A stretch of DNA of 64,000 nt from Lepus europaeus. Lineage: Eukaryota; Chordata; Mammalia; Lagomorpha; Leporidae. Every line of letters starts with the position of its first letter. Positions within the stretch are counted from its first letter, which is position 1. Of the stretch, positions 35,044 to 48,693 are shown piece after piece. The stretch is from contig NC_084834.1 in the NCBI RefSeq assembly GCF_033115175.1, positions 40,902,077 through 40,966,076 on the forward strand, read 5' to 3'. The position numbers and the translations under genes are program-made. The notes under the pieces are model-generated. The model did not search any database, was not told the origin of the DNA, and was given only the letters and a program-made list of their open reading frames with translations.

Positions 35044-35400
35044 TTTTTTTCTTTTTTTTTTTTAATTTTTGACAGGCAGAGTGGACAGTGAGAGAGAGAG
35101 AGAGAGAGAGAAAGGTCTTCCTTTTGCCGTTGGTTCACCCTCCAATGGCCGCCGCGGTAGGCACGCTGCGGCCAGCGCACCGCACTGATCTGATGGCAGG
35201 AGCCAGGTACTTATCCTGGTCTCCCATGGGGTGCAGGACCCAAGGACTTGGGCCATCCTCCACTGCACTCCCTGGCCACAGCAGAGAGCTGGCCTGGAAG
35301 AGGGGCAACTGGGACAGGATCGGTGCCCCGACCGGGACTAGAACCTGGTGTGCTGGCGCCGCAAGGCAGAGGATTAGCCTAGTGAGCCGCGGCGCCGGCC
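35044..35400 (-). repeat. CSINE, full length, young
   Basis: Antisense copy with a CpG-rich head (gccgcggcgccggcc). An exact 14-bp target-site duplication, tgtattttgggaat, lies at 35030-35043 and 35401-35414. The 179-codon frame across it is a by-product of the SINE. Confidence 0.97.
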
Positions 35401-35414
35401 TGTATTTTGGGAAT

Positions 35415-36388
35415 CTTAAATGTGCACAATTGCAAGCACACTGCTTCTGTAACCTACTGCATTTCTTAGACAGGCAGAAAGCCCAGCACCTAAATTCAAT
35501 AGGTTTTGTTTACATATCTGCTTTGGTTCTGAACAATAGTGATACTATAAAGTCACAAAATTACTCAGTGTTTGTTTTTCTCTCTATTATATGGAAACTA
35601 CGGTATTTAAATTCACTTTGCAAATAGAAAAATATTATGCACAGGTTCACAGAGTACTTGTGAATTAATGAGAAAAAGAATAGCAGTATGTTGCATGAGT
35701 GAGCTTGTGTGTATACTGATAATACCATTAGTTGCAGAGTAAATATTGAGGCTTATGTTTTATCTGTTATCGTAGCTGATATTCAGCTGGCAAGTATCGT
35801 AGCTGGCAGTTATTTGGTGCTTGTGCTGTACAATTTGTTAAACATTTACTATCTGTATTTGCCTCTAATAATCTCAAGTCAAAGGGTTTCTTGCATATAA
35901 AAGCTAGAATTGTAGTTGCATATGACACTTGATAAAGGAGCTTGCTGTACAGAAAATATTCCAATCAAAATGCTAGAAACTTTCCGCTCTGTTAATATAT
36001 ATTGACTATTTAGCAGGAAAAACCTTTAACCAATGAATTAAAATGTTAGGAATTATATGCTGTGCATTGGCATTCATTTCAATATTCTAAATTTTATACA
36101 ACCACTACTTCATAGATCAAACATTGACACTCTTAATCTAATATTTTCACACCACATCCTGACTGCTATATTCCAGCAGATAAATGATCATTTTGAATAT
36201 CAAATGTTACTGCTGCCTGCTAGCTATCACTGAGTGCAGCATTTGTACAATTACTTTAATATTTTATGTTATTATAAAATGAGTGGAGAATAGGAAAGTG
36301 ATAAGAAGTTTGCATCTCATAAACCTAATTCCTTTGAGGCAAAGTCAGAAATTATTGTACTTTGAGCAATCAATCTTGAGATTTGTAG
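35415..36388. other. Unique AT-rich DNA
   Basis: No gene or repeat recognised. Confidence 0.4.
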
Positions 36389-36398
36389 TAGTTATTAT

Positions 36399-36710
36399 AT
36401 TTTTTTAAAGATTTATGTATTTGAGAGGTAGAGTTGCAGACAGTGAGAGGAAGAGACAGAGAGAGATCTTCCTTCGTTCCCTGATTGGCAGTAACGGTCA
36501 GAACTGGGCCGATCTGAAGCCAGGAGCTTCTTCCGGGTCTCCCATGTGGGTGCAGGGGCCCAAGGACTTGGGCCATTTTCTACTGCTTTCCCAGGCCACA
36601 GCAGAGAGCTGGATTGGAAGTGGAGCAGCTGGGACTAGAACTGGAGCCCATATAGGATACCGACACCACAGGTTAAGGTTTTACCTACTGCGCCACAGCG
36701 CTGGCCTGGG
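36399..36710 (-). repeat. CSINE-related SINE, full length
   Basis: Antisense copy (tttttaaagatttatgtattt to gcgccacagcgctggcctgg). Flanked by tagttattat (36389-36398) and tagtcattat (36711-36720). Confidence 0.94.
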
Positions 36711-36720
36711 TAGTCATTAT

Positions 36721-37982
36721 TTTTAACCCAGTTGGCATTCTATTGTGAAAAAATAAAGTATGTGTGTAAAATATTAGAAATATTTGAGGAATGTAATAGT
36801 AGAAAGCAAGAATTATTAAGGGAATTTTTAATATTACATTTTCCTGATATTAAGATCATTAATGAGAGGCTGAATTATCAATTAAAATGTCATAAATCTA
36901 ACAAAATTCAATTCAAGATGTACACTGATTTCAGAAATGCTAAAATATAAGCCTTAAGTTAATACATTTAAGCTTTTTATTTACTTATATTTTGCCCAAT
37001 TTGCTTATATTTGGATCTGATTTTGCTTTTAGGAATGTTATGGTTATAAAGTTGGGATAGAACCTAGATTCATTTTCTCTATATATGAAAGTTCATTAAT
37101 AATGAGTAATGCTTTATAATAAAACACTGGTATGATTATGAATATATATTTTATTTGCTTTCATATAATTATATCAAATTTTTCCATAAAATGTTTTCAC
37201 TGTACATCACATTTCTTGGCTTACCTTAAATGTAAACAAGGATTAACAAAAAATGCTTATTTCTTATATCTATTCTCAGAAGTTATATAAAGGTTCTTCC
37301 CAAATAAAGCCTGCATCCCTTGTAATGCTTATTTTATTTTACATGTTTTACAAGTCCAGTTACTGTATGTTACATTTATAAAACAAGAATTTAAAGTTAT
37401 AAGTATTATATAAGCCAAAGTTTGGACATCTGTTTACATTTGCTATTTTATTCTCTTTTACACTACCAATTATTTCTTTGGTTCTTAATTTTCATCTTTT
37501 TTGCTCTTGATAATTAAGATATTTTTACTTCCTCATTTTTTTTTCAATCAGCAGAAATTCTAGCAGCATATTTCTCAAAAAAACTAAGTTTAATATGCAA
37601 ATGTATAACACATTTTTATCAGACTATTGATTGTACATTATGATTGTTTTCCTTGTTTCTATTTGGTTAAGTTGACTTTTAAAGATGTGATGATGAGATA
37701 GTTAATTATGATACCTAAGCTTCTGATTGGTTAAGTAGGCTATTTTGATGAGAAAAAGTGAATTTCATCTCCGTATGTAGAATAGAAATTCAGATAATAG
37801 AGGGGAAATAAAATTTAGCTGGAAGTACAGCTGTTTGTCATATTGATGTGTAGATATTTGTTTTAAGTAGAGGTATAAAATGGACAATTATTTCTGGGAT
37901 TAGAAGTTGAGGTTTGGAACAGATAAGAAGAGGACTTCAAAATGTTGGAAGGAAGTGAAATTATAAAGATAATTTTTGGAGC
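36721..37982. other. Unique AT-rich DNA
   Basis: 1.26 kb, nothing recognised. Confidence 0.4.
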
Positions 37983-38285
37983 AAGTGTTTACCTAATGGT
38001 TGTGATGCCAACATACACATTTGAGTGCCTGGGTTATACTCTTGACTCTCAGTCTTGACTCTAGTTTCCTGTTAGTGCAGACCCAGGAAGACAACAGGTA
38101 ATGGCTTGTGTTGGTCGATGGGACCATCAGTGGGAAACCTGGATTGCATTCTCAGCTCCTGCCTCTGGCCCCAGCCCAGCTCCAGTTGTTACTGGCATCT
38201 GGGGAGTTTACAAGCAGAAAGGAACTCTCTCTCTCTCTCTCTCTCTCACTCCCCCTGCCCCCTAAAAAATTAAAGAAAAAGAAAG
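37983..38285 (+). repeat. Old CSINE-related SINE
   Basis: A sense copy of a diverged older type. The head resembles caagtgtttacctaatggtt, and the body has gggaccatcagtgggaaacctggattg. A (TC)n tract at 38226-38249 and an A-rich tail follow. The same older type appears at 44262. Confidence 0.7.
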
Positions 38286-39925
38286 ATAAAAGAGAAATAA
38301 GTTTGTTTTGAGAAAAAAGAATATGAAATCCCTGCCCACTTTTTTTCAGAATACACATTTTACATGGAATTTTAGAAGGCCTCACAAATGTAGTTTTGGG
38401 AAACAGCATCAGTGGTGTTTGTGAAGTTATAAAAGTTGTATATACAAATGAATAATAGAGGACTATAGCTAGGCCCATGAAAAATCACCTCTCTCCTTTC
38501 CACATCCAATGTAATTGCTTCAGTTTTGTTCCTCACCATCTCACAAATTGACCATCTACTTTGTCTTTCTGCATCTTATCTTTCTCTTCTCTAAATTATG
38601 TTCTAAAAGGTCTCTATAATCACATATCTAATACAGATAACTATTATTTCCTCTTTGTTCATCACAAAAAGCCCAATCAATTTTAAAACAGTAGATATTC
38701 AAGATCTTCCACTGTCTGAACCTGGATTTTCTATATTTTTCCCAGAACAAATTTAACACGTTTGGTCAAACAATAGCAACAATAACTCTCATCTTAAGTC
38801 ATTTATTTGTAAGGAAAATAATTATGGAATGCACTGAAAAAATGCACTATAAGGAAATTTTTATACGAAGAGCTAAAGAGATGTAAAGCTTTTCTTATTT
38901 CTGTTATCAGTTATTCCGTTTCTGGCAGTATCTGAAAAGTACATGTTAGTGATTCAAAATTTAAAAATATAGTTAAAGGAAAAATGAGGGGAGAAAATAA
39001 TGGTGGATAGATAGCTAATATGATTAGAAATGTGTTTCTGCTGTATGTTTATCCTTATTTATTGAAGACCAAACTTAGATCTACTTGAGCAAGCAATATG
39101 CCTGGAAAAAGAGTAAAATATAACATCTGCCATCTTACTCTTTTTTTTTTCTTATCAAATCTAGGATTTTATAAATGTCTTACACAGTTGTATTTCCAGA
39201 CTATGATAATATCTACAAGATATTTGTTTTTAATATAAAAGCTTTATTACAAATAATGAAGGGTTCTGTGAACAATACTCAAGGTTATGTAATGACAAAC
39301 CAGAGTTGATTGTGATTCTGTAATTCCAGAGTTATGCCACCTTAACTGTTTTTTTTTAACGTCTAATAATATATGCTTGCACACAGTAAATACCCCCCTC
39401 ACTGTTTTCAATAAGCAACACAAGGAGAGTGAATCAGAAATAATTATCTGTTTTCTTCTGAAATTCTACCTGTGATTTCGTTAATTTATGTGGCTATCTG
39501 GTAAGCTCACAATGCCATTTGTATTTCTTAATCCTTCCTTTATTAGCTATACTTTTGAGAAAAGTATACTATTATTTTCCTGTAATCCTCAAGGCTTGAG
39601 TAATTTATGTAGTCAAAAATATTTTCATGTTGGCTTTCTCTCTGACTGAAGAATTACTCATCCTGTGTGTCTCAGTTGAACTGACTGTGCCTCATTAATC
39701 ATCCTGCTGGTGAGAACAAGCACTCAAGAAGGCACAGTCACACAGGACCTCAGTGGTCTTTGGCTTTATCTATCAGTGTTAATTGACTTCTCATGGCAAG
39801 ACTGCTTTTATTATTAGTAGTAGTAGTATTATTATTGCTCATTTCTTAGCACCATTTTAAAAAGTCAAGTCTGACTTGTTACTGACGAGAGAGACAGTTT
39901 CTTCCAACTGGAATTCTGGCAATTG
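38286..39925. other. Unique AT-rich DNA with a short (TAG)n/(TAT)n
   Basis: 1.6 kb without gene or interspersed repeat that I can name. A trinucleotide run is at about 39813-39836. Confidence 0.4.
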
Positions 39926-39940
39926 ATCTAGCAGGTTTTC

Positions 39941-39985
39941 TTTTTTTTTTTTTTTTTTGATTTATTTATTTATTTGAAATCAGAG

Positions 39986-40025
<40 letters not shown>

Positions 40026-40282
40026 GTTCCATCCGATGCTTCACTCCCCAGTTGGCCACATGGCTGGAACTGCACTGATCTAAAGCCAGGAGCCAGGAGC
40101 TTCTTCCAGTCTCCCACGCAGGTACAGGGCCCCAATAACTTGGGCCATCTTCTACTGCTTTCCCAGGCCATAGCTGAGAGCTGGATTGGAAGTAGAGCAG
40201 CCAGGTCTCGAACTGGCGCCCAAAAGGAATGCCAGCACTTCAGGCCTGGGTGTTAACCCACTACACCACGACACCAGCCCCA
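39941..40282 (-). repeat. CSINE-related SINE, full length, young
   Basis: Antisense copy with a T-run, (TTTA)n and (GA)n at 39990-40022. An exact 15-bp target-site duplication, atctagcaggttttc, lies at 39926-39940 and 40283-40297. Confidence 0.97.
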
Positions 40283-40297
40283 ATCTAGCAGGTTTTC

Positions 40298-41692
40298 AAG
40301 TTTTCCATCTTTATATTGTGATAGTTGGGTGCATATGTAGAAAACAAAATGCCTGATGACTATGAATGTATATTCCTCCACATACACACAGAGCCTCTAA
40401 TACTGCAAGTCATTTGCACCAATATTTTTGAAATACTACTTTAGCTGAACTTAGTAATTCCAACTCTTATTTAAGTTCAAATAAACATATAAAATACCAC
40501 TTTAGTGTTGTGTTGAATTCTTTATGACACAGATTTGGTGAAATTTAAATTCTGAGTTTCAGTAAATCAATGAAGAGATTCATTAAGTAAGTTTCAAAAT
40601 AAAAGATGAATATTCTGTAAAAGTGTGTGTCCAATGGATCTACAGATCTCCAGGGGAACATTCCAATCAGAGGGGTCTCTAGTGATGAAAATGGTTGTGA
40701 AGAGACAGAACTAAGCACAGGATAGTAGAAGATGATGCTGACTTTTGTAAACTTTAGGACATTATGAGGCCATTTGACTTTAATAAGTCACACAGAAATA
40801 TGTATCAAGTTTTAAGGAGACAGCACATACAAAATTATGATCTATTGCAATCATTATAGATTATAGTTTATGTGATGAGTCTAAACTGTAAACCAACTAA
40901 GATATGACAGTAATCCAGGTGATGGATGATGATAGACCTGATGACAAGTGATTTGATTCAGGTTATTTTAGGTGATTTATCTGATAAATTTGATATGATG
41001 TATTAAAGAGAGAGATGTATCGAAGACAAATTCCAGAATTTTTGTTTAATCTGTAAGAAGGACAAAATTGCTATTTGTGTAAACTTTGAGAAAAAGTTGC
41101 ATCTAATTTGGTTTTGAACATGTTAAATTTAATGTTTTCAGTAGTTATCTATTTACCCATTTTCTGGCTTTTAAACATAGGAGGCCAGATTTAGGGGAGA
41201 TAGCTATGCTGGAATTATAACTTTGGAAGTCATTAGAATGTATATGACATTTAAAGCACTGGAAGTGGGATAAGATTACTCACTAAGTCAGTTTATGCAA
41301 GAGAGAGTGAGTGGCCTGGATCATTCCAACATGAACTTGTAGGAAAACCAAAGGAAACAACCAAGGAGACAGAGTAGGGGTCTCTGGCAACATTAGAAGA
41401 AACCAAGGACACTCAGGTCAAGGAAGTGTTTGAAGAATGGAGCAATCTGCTTGGTGAATTAATGTTTGCCCATCAAGTAGACTGAGAAGTTTGAATTCAT
41501 GAGGATTACTAGCAAAATGGGAAGTGCTGAAAGAGGATGAAGACGCTTGAGTCATTGTCTCAAAGCTCTGAAGCAGGCAAAGTTGAAGAGAATCAAGAGG
41601 AGAGGAGAGAAAGTATGAGGAGCACAGAGTTTATCCACAACCACAGGAGGATGAACAGAGTTCTGTAGGCAGCATGTCCAATAGATGGGTAT
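40298..41692. other. Unique DNA with a possible ancient repeat relic
   Basis: No gene. The portion about 41040-41550 has a faint resemblance to an ancient mammalian LINE-type repeat, but I cannot name the family with confidence. Confidence 0.35.
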
Positions 41693-41706
41693 AGAAAGTG
41701 AGGGGA

Positions 41707-42058
41707 GGCCGGCGCTGCGGCTCAATGGGCTAATCCTCTGCCTTGCGGCATCAGCACACCGGGTTCTAGTCCTGGTCGGGGCTCTGGATTTTGTCCCGGT
41801 TGCCCCCCTTCCAGGCCAGCTCTCTGCTGTGGCCCAGGAGTGCAGTGGAGGATGGCCCAAGTGCTTGGGCCCTGCACCCCATGGGAGACCAGGAGAAGCA
41901 CCTGGCTCCTGCCATCGGATCAGCGCGGTGCGCTGGCCGCAGCACGCCCGCCACAGCGGGCATTGGGGGGTGAACCAATGGCAAAAGAAGACCTTTCTCT
42001 CTGCCTCTCTCTCTCACTGTCCACTCTGCCTGTCAAAAAAAAAAAAAAAAAAAAGAAA
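41707..42058 (+). repeat. CSINE, full length, among the youngest here
   Basis: Sense copy with an almost intact head (ggccggcgctgcggctcaat), a long poly(A) and an exact 14-bp duplication, agaaagtgagggga, at 41693-41706 and 42059-42072. CpGs are well preserved. Confidence 0.97.
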
Positions 42059-42072
42059 AGAAAGTGAGGGGA

Positions 42073-44261
42073 CTCCTTGGGGGATTCCATCTGCTGATTT
42101 TACTACTTTACAAAATAGAGTATGACTTTGTATATTCCTACACATTAAAAGTGCTTATCTGCTCATTCTATTTATATTGTTTCTGAAATAAATATGTGGA
42201 AAAAGTAAAAGCTCATTAAGAATTTAAGTCACTTAAAATGAAAATGCAATTAAATAGACTAACAAAAATTGGAGATTTTAAGTGTTTAAGTCTATTCATA
42301 ATCTTATAAAATTATTAACCAGTGAAATTTCTTAAAACTCTCAAATATACAGAATGTGCAATATTTGCTTTACTTCTCTAATTTAGAGTGACAATTGAGG
42401 ACAGTATGCTGAGAAAAGACTTGGAACACTGGCATGCATTGTGAATATGAACACCATTAGCCATATATGCTACAACTGGAAAGATGATAAAATCTGTTCT
42501 CAAAAATTATCATGTCAAACATAATAAAATGAGGAAGGTACATTTAAAAGAAGTTAAAAGCAAACGTAATCCATTTTATCTATTTTACTATTTAGACACA
42601 GCCTGTTGTCTATCTTGTAACTCAACCTCTTCACACCCAAACTTACTCTTACTCTTTAGAAAACTGGATGTCCTTGAGAAAATTCAACCAAAGTAATTTA
42701 TGCATGTGTGTCTTTGAAGTGGAGTTGTATCTCACTGATCTACTCAAATCATTTTTTCTCTAATAAATTACAAAGCTGCATTGGAATTCCTTTGTAGGTG
42801 TGCATATATAAATATTGCAAGATTACAGGTAATTGCTACTCAAATTTGCTTTATGAATTTCATGGTTTATAATAGAGATTCTATCTGTTTTAGTATATCA
42901 AGGACATAGAAAATGCAAGCATTTATAAATAAGAAAAAAGAAATCAGAGCAATAAGACTGGGAAATTGTAAAATGATTAATAATGTCATTGGAAATCCAA
43001 TTTGCCAGCACAGAAAATCATATTTTCTTGGAGAAATATTAATAATGAAGATGTATAAATAGGTAAAATCAGTAAATTGCAAATATGGTAACCATGTCCA
43101 TGTTATGATAACTCTGAAGGAATTTTGAGACACTGGACATATTATGTTTTCTTTTTATAATTTCTAAATTTCTAAGAGACTCCACTCCTCCAAATATTTT
43201 TTCAGCATTGGCTTCATCAGCAACACTTTTTAAATGCACATGAAATATTATTTCATATGTATTACACAGTGAGATCTTTGATATTAAAATCCATTTTATC
43301 AGAGAATATCAAAATAAATTCAAGAGATGGTGCAAAGTTAGTTCAAAAAGTTCATGGACTATGGAATGGAAAGCAATTTTATTTTGGTACTAAAATCTAC
43401 ATAGAAGTCTATGCATAAGGGATATCTTCAAAAATTTCATGTAAATGCCTATTATGAAACAAACAATGAATATATTTTAAAAATACTCAGCAGTCCCTAG
43501 GCTTTCAAAATAGAATGGCAAAGATATTTTTCCGTGGCTAGAGAGGATTCACTTATGCTTTCTCTATGAATTCTTATTTTTTATAACATTCTCCCCCAGG
43601 AAGGACTGATTTCAGTTATATATATCTAACTTCTAACTAAACTTTAAGGCCAAAGTAAAAACTCTACTAACTGCCCAACATTTAGTAGTTATCACAAAAA
43701 ATGTCCAACCTTCACTTTTTTAATAAAAATTTTAATAAAGTCTTTTATGTTATATTTATATCTTATCATATTTGTGTTGTTTGCCACTGTACCTAACTTT
43801 TAAACTTTTTAATGAAGAATTAAATATTTACTTTCTATATTTCCTTCTAACTCACAAGCCTGGAAGGAGTTAGTTAGTCAAATATCACATCTTTAATTAA
43901 TGAATGCCAGTTGACAAAATAAGGTGTGTCTTGGTTGTAATAATGAACTGCATGTGCATAATTTCTGCTAATATGGAGAAAAAAGAAAAGAAAATATTTA
44001 AACTAAATTATATCACTTTTTTATTAATTTTAGTAATTGAGAGAAGTCAGTACTTAACTGATTTTCCAGACTTTCTAAGTTAGAAGACTGGAAGAATAAT
44101 GAAATTGTTAACTTAAATGAGATTATTTTGTGGCTAAAAAGTATTTTCTTTAGTTTTCTCTTTTGAGTTTTTGGTACATCAGCAAGTCCAGAGATAATTT
44201 TAGTTAGCAATCATCAACAAGAAGGGTCTATAAAAATTCTCATTAACCCAAATCAGAATGT
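42073..44261. other. Unique AT-rich DNA with one short interspersed unit
   Basis: No gene. The segment 43338-43480 (gttcaaaaagttcatggact, then ttttattttggtact, then cttcaaaaatttcatg) resembles the unit at 7610-7735. Confidence 0.4.
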
Positions 44262-44580
44262 GACAGGTGTTTGGCCTAGTTGGTAAGATGCCCACACCCA
44301 TATCAGACTGTTTGGGTTCTTTCCCTGGTTCCAGTTCCAAACTCTAGCTTCCTGCCAATGCAGACTCTGAAAGGCAGTGATGAAAGGCAGGTAATAGAGT
44401 TCTTGTTTCCCCACACAGGAGACCTGGATTGAGAACCCCAACTCCCACTCTGGCCCCTACATGGCCTCAGCTGTTCTAGGCATTTGAATAATGAATCAAT
44501 GCGTAGGAATTCCCTTATCTTTCTCTCTCACTGTCAATTAAATACTTTGTTAATGTTCTAGAAAAGAAAAAAAAAAAAAG
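44262..44580 (+). repeat. Old CSINE-related SINE
   Basis: Sense copy of a diverged type: gtgtttggcctagttggtaa head, gcccacacccatatcagact, and an A-rich tail at 44560-44580. It shares the unusual head with the copy at 37983. Confidence 0.75.
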
Positions 44581-45514
44581 AATGTGGAGAGAAACAAAGA
44601 AAAAAAGCTGTGTCTGAGAATCATGGAAACTGCTGAGAGTGTGAGGCCACACTCCAAACCCTTGCTGAATATCTCAATCTTTTCTTTGAACTAATTTGTA
44701 AAGCCATCTACTAAGAAGGACCAAGGCCATCCTGACGATAGGGAGGAGTGAAAGACTGTGACAATACTTCATAGTACAAATACCAACTTTAGTAATAAAA
44801 CCTAGAAATCAGCACCACCCTCATCCTAATGAAATTATAATTGACATTTATTGCTTGTTGTTCTACTAAAAATATTTTTATTTCATCCACCCAATGTTAT
44901 CAGGTATAAACTATTATTTTTTCCATTTTAGAAAAGAGTGGTCTAGGAATTAGACCAATTTTGGTTAAATTCATACTTAAAAATAATAAGAGACAAAGAG
45001 ATAGAGAGGAAAAATTAGACATGGAAAGAGTTCCCATATGCTTATTCATTCTTCAAATGCCCTAAAGGGAATGAGATAAACTTGTTATACCATTAAAAAC
45101 TCAGTGCATATGTCTTTTCTGGGAATGCCTAAACAATAAGAAAGTATAATTTGGTTACTTATCTTTCCCATTCAAGTGAATGAGGTATATGTTACATATA
45201 TTTTATATATGTCTATAACATTGCTCTGAATTAAGGAATAAAGGTGTGAGGAGGAATGCCTCTTCAATACCTATCTCTAAGCAGAGAAAAATCTATACAT
45301 CACAGTGTTATTTAGTCATTTCATTGGAAATCTTAGTGACATAGAAAGTTGCTGAAATGTTTTCACTACCCTCCAGCTGTGGTTCAGCCCGTGAACATAG
45401 AAAGATGCTTCTTTTAGAAGATATGATTGGTTGATGCCATATCTTTCCTGTTGACATTTACAACAAGGTATCTTGGTATCTATTTAAAAGGAAGAAGTAT
45501 GTAAGAGTTAAAAT
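44581..45514. other. Unique DNA
   Basis: No gene. A weak MIR-like stretch may lie at about 44870-44975 but is too diverged to claim. Confidence 0.4.
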
Positions 45515-45660
45515 TCCAGGTTTTGAAAACACACTGTAGGGCATTTGAATTCCAGCTGTTTCACTTATTTATATATACAGACTTAATAAAATGTCTTAGT
45601 CTTACTGTGTCTGTTTCCTCTTCTTTAAAATTTAGTTATTGATACATCCTATATATTTGA
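45515..45660 (+). repeat. MIR SINE remnant
   Basis: The order follows the MIR core: gaattccagctgtttcactta, then ataaaatgtcttagtctta, then tgtctgtttcctcttctttaaaat. Diverged. Confidence 0.6.
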
Positions 45661-45799
45661 GAATGACAAAAGTTAATATGTACAACTGTCCTCAGTCCAT
45701 GCATGTGAGGAGTTTTAAAAAAATCATGATTCATGATAGAAGTGTATTATTAAAAACTACATAAGGAATTAAAAATTCTTTACACCAGAATAATCTTTT

Positions 45800-46213
45800 T
45801 TTTATTTAGTAAATATAAATTTCCAAAGTACAGTTTATGGATTACAATGGCTTTCCCCCCTCTATAATTTCCCTCCCACTTGCACCCCTCCCATCTCCCG
45901 CTCCCTCTCCCATTCCATTCACATCAAGATTCATTTTCAATTATCTTTATATACAGAAGATCGATTTAGTATATATTAAGTAAAGATTGCATCAGTTTGC
46001 ACCCACACAGAAACACAAAGTGTAAAATACTGTTTCAGTACTAGTTATAGCATTAATTCACATTGTACAACACATTAAGGACAGATCCCACCTGAGAAGT
46101 AAGTACACAGTGACTCCTGTTGTTGACTTAACAATTTGACACTCTTGTTTATGGCATCAGTAATTTCCCTAGGCTCTAGTCATGAGTTGCCAAGGCTATG
46201 GAAGCCTTTTGAG
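45800..46213 (-). mobile_element. Short 5'-truncated L1 3' end
   Basis: About 0.41 kb of lagomorph L1 3'UTR end in antisense, with its T-run at the left. An exact 19-bp target-site duplication, tacaccagaataatctttt, lies at 45781-45799 and 46214-46232. No coding part is included. Confidence 0.96.
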
Positions 46214-46232
46214 TACACCAGAATAATCTTTT

Positions 46233-48679
46233 AACCTCGTTTTCCACAAGCATTTTGAAATACCATCATTTACCTAGCACTAACTCTTTCAATCAAAGTA
46301 ACGGTTGGTCATAAACATTGTGTGCTACAAAAACCTAGAAAATATCTATACAGTGGAGATACAGAATAGCATTTTCCAGCCCTAGATTTCCCAAAGATTT
46401 CCTAATCTCTCCCTTCCAGACCTCCCATATACTAAGGTTTCTGTGATTACTATGTCAAAATGTGCTGCTAGCCTTCAGCTGGTCCACAATCCAGAATGAT
46501 AGAAACGTTCTGCTTTGCAAGGTGCACAGTATAGTTTAACCCTCTTTATAAACCAGACTCCCAGGGAGATGTTCTCCATCTTGACATGTATGAAAGAGTT
46601 GAAGCAAATAAAACTTAGGCTTTAAAGGCAAGGCTCTATTCTTTTCTGCCTTTCTCAGGAGTTGAGCCAAGTGGCAAATGCTAATTTATATACAAGACAT
46701 ATTCACTGATGGGGTGTCAATTTTATGTGAGACATGTTGAAATTGATTGAAGAGTTAGTTATGTTTAATTTTTAGTATTATCATTCATGATATTTATTTG
46801 GCTTTCTCATCCTAAAGTAGTTTCAAAATATTTGCGGAATTGTATTAAACTTCGTGTACTGTATGATACACTATACTGAATCATAAATAATGTGTACATT
46901 TTATGACACATTTCATGTAACAAAAATGGTTTCACAATAGGGACACTGAGATAATCACAGGAAGTTAAGATCTTCCTTTTGTGGGTTACAAAATCATTAA
47001 GCAGAAAATATATTTTTATTTCTATGTTTTTGGCTCTACCAAATGCCTTATAATATATTTTGTAAGTTAGTAGGTAAGGATGACATACAAACTAACATGT
47101 AAGGATGAGACAAATCATGTGAGTAAAGAATTTGAGTTCATGGGAGAGTGGCAGCTCTGTTCACACATGGAAATGTCTGTTTTAGGAAGGTTTTGTTGCA
47201 GGAATGGCAGAGTGAAAAAGTGATGTGCAGAGACCTCTAGAGACTGGAAAGCTTAACTACACTTAATGCTATGCAGATAGGCTTCAGTGCAGTGCTGTAA
47301 TTGAATTACACGGGGAGCTATAACATAGCTATAAAGAGAACAAGGTACCACTCTGTTCCTAGTGATGTGGTTAAAATCAGTGTTCTCAAACGCCTTATGC
47401 TTTTGGCCATTTTCCCCTTAATGATTTAATTAAGGTAAAATATGCTTTGCATTTGCTCTACTACAAAAACAATGATTTAGCAACAGATGTTCATACCAAA
47501 AAAATTAAATTATAAATGTGTGCTGAATATTTGTCTTTAGAAAAACAAAGCAAGCATTTACCCTCTGCCATAACATAAGTACGTTCTAGTCACCTTACTT
47601 TTTACTAGTTCTGGCAATAAAATTAAAGTCAATGTTATTCATCCTTATTTTCTGTTTTGATCTGATGGACTCTCCCTTTTCATACTTTTCACTGGCTGGC
47701 ATACTTCTTTAAATGTCTGTAAACAATCCTACAAGAACTTACTGGAATGAAAATACTTCAGTTTGCAATATCATAAACAAATTTTACATTCGATTGCCTT
47801 CTCATTTTAACAGATTTTTTGTTTGCTGCACTAAGATGTGAATGTTGAATATTTCCTGTTCCAAAGACACAAATCTCTTAAACAACTATAGCTGTGTTAC
47901 ATCTGTCTCTATCTTTGTTTCCCCCTGTCTCTTTATCCCTCTCTCTTTCTGTCTCTAGCAGAATTATATGTAATTATTGGTATAGTAGCTGTTGGAAGAT
48001 TTGTTAGGGTTCTTCCATAGAAGAGAGCCAATAAGATGTGTGTGTGTGTGTGTGTGTGTAGAGTGACAGAGAATGGGAGGGACACGGAGAGAGGCTTTTA
48101 TTAATTTTGGGGGGTTGGCAAGTCCAACACAGTTCAGGTTGAAAGACTGGAGATGCAAAGGAAGAGTTGGGTTGTTGTTTTTATTCATTCAGTTTGGGAA
48201 AGACTTACTTTTTAAGGAGTTGAAATGATTGGATGAATCCCACTAATTCATATTTAGGATGATAATCTGTCTTCGTGAATTTCTACTGACCTAAATGTTA
48301 ATAATAGAAGATAACTTCACAGCAACATCTAGAGTATTTGGTCATAATTTGAGGATACTGGCATAGCCAAAAGACCACATGAAATTGACCATCACACTGA
48401 GTAGTTCTGTAATGATGTTACACATTCACACTTCTAGCTCTACCAAAACAAGTAAAAGCAAATGGAACATGAATACAAGTACACACACAAGTACAATTAT
48501 ATGATAATTAGTATTTTTGTTTACAAAAATTTACTACAAATTCTACCTAATCACAGTAAAATCATCATGTAAAGCATTGTCAAATGCCCACCACTATGAA
48601 AGATCATTGTCCCCTGATGTCCAGTTTACTGCAGTGAGGATAATCTTTTTTTTTTTCAGATTTAGAAAAAAAAGAACGT
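46233..48679. other. Unique AT-rich DNA with (TG)n
   Basis: 2.4 kb without a named repeat except a (TG)n microsatellite at about 48036-48058. No gene was recognised. Confidence 0.4.
48036..48058. repeat. (TG)n microsatellite
   Basis: Eleven uninterrupted TG units. Likely length-polymorphic. Confidence 0.95.
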
Positions 48680-48693
48680 AGAATTCCACTTTC

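Noticed and set aside
35088-35627. 179-codon + strand open frame
   Set aside because: More than half of it runs through the antisense of a CSINE with a TSD. The same peptide pattern recurs at 7.9, 29.4 and 41.8 kb, so it is a SINE by-product.
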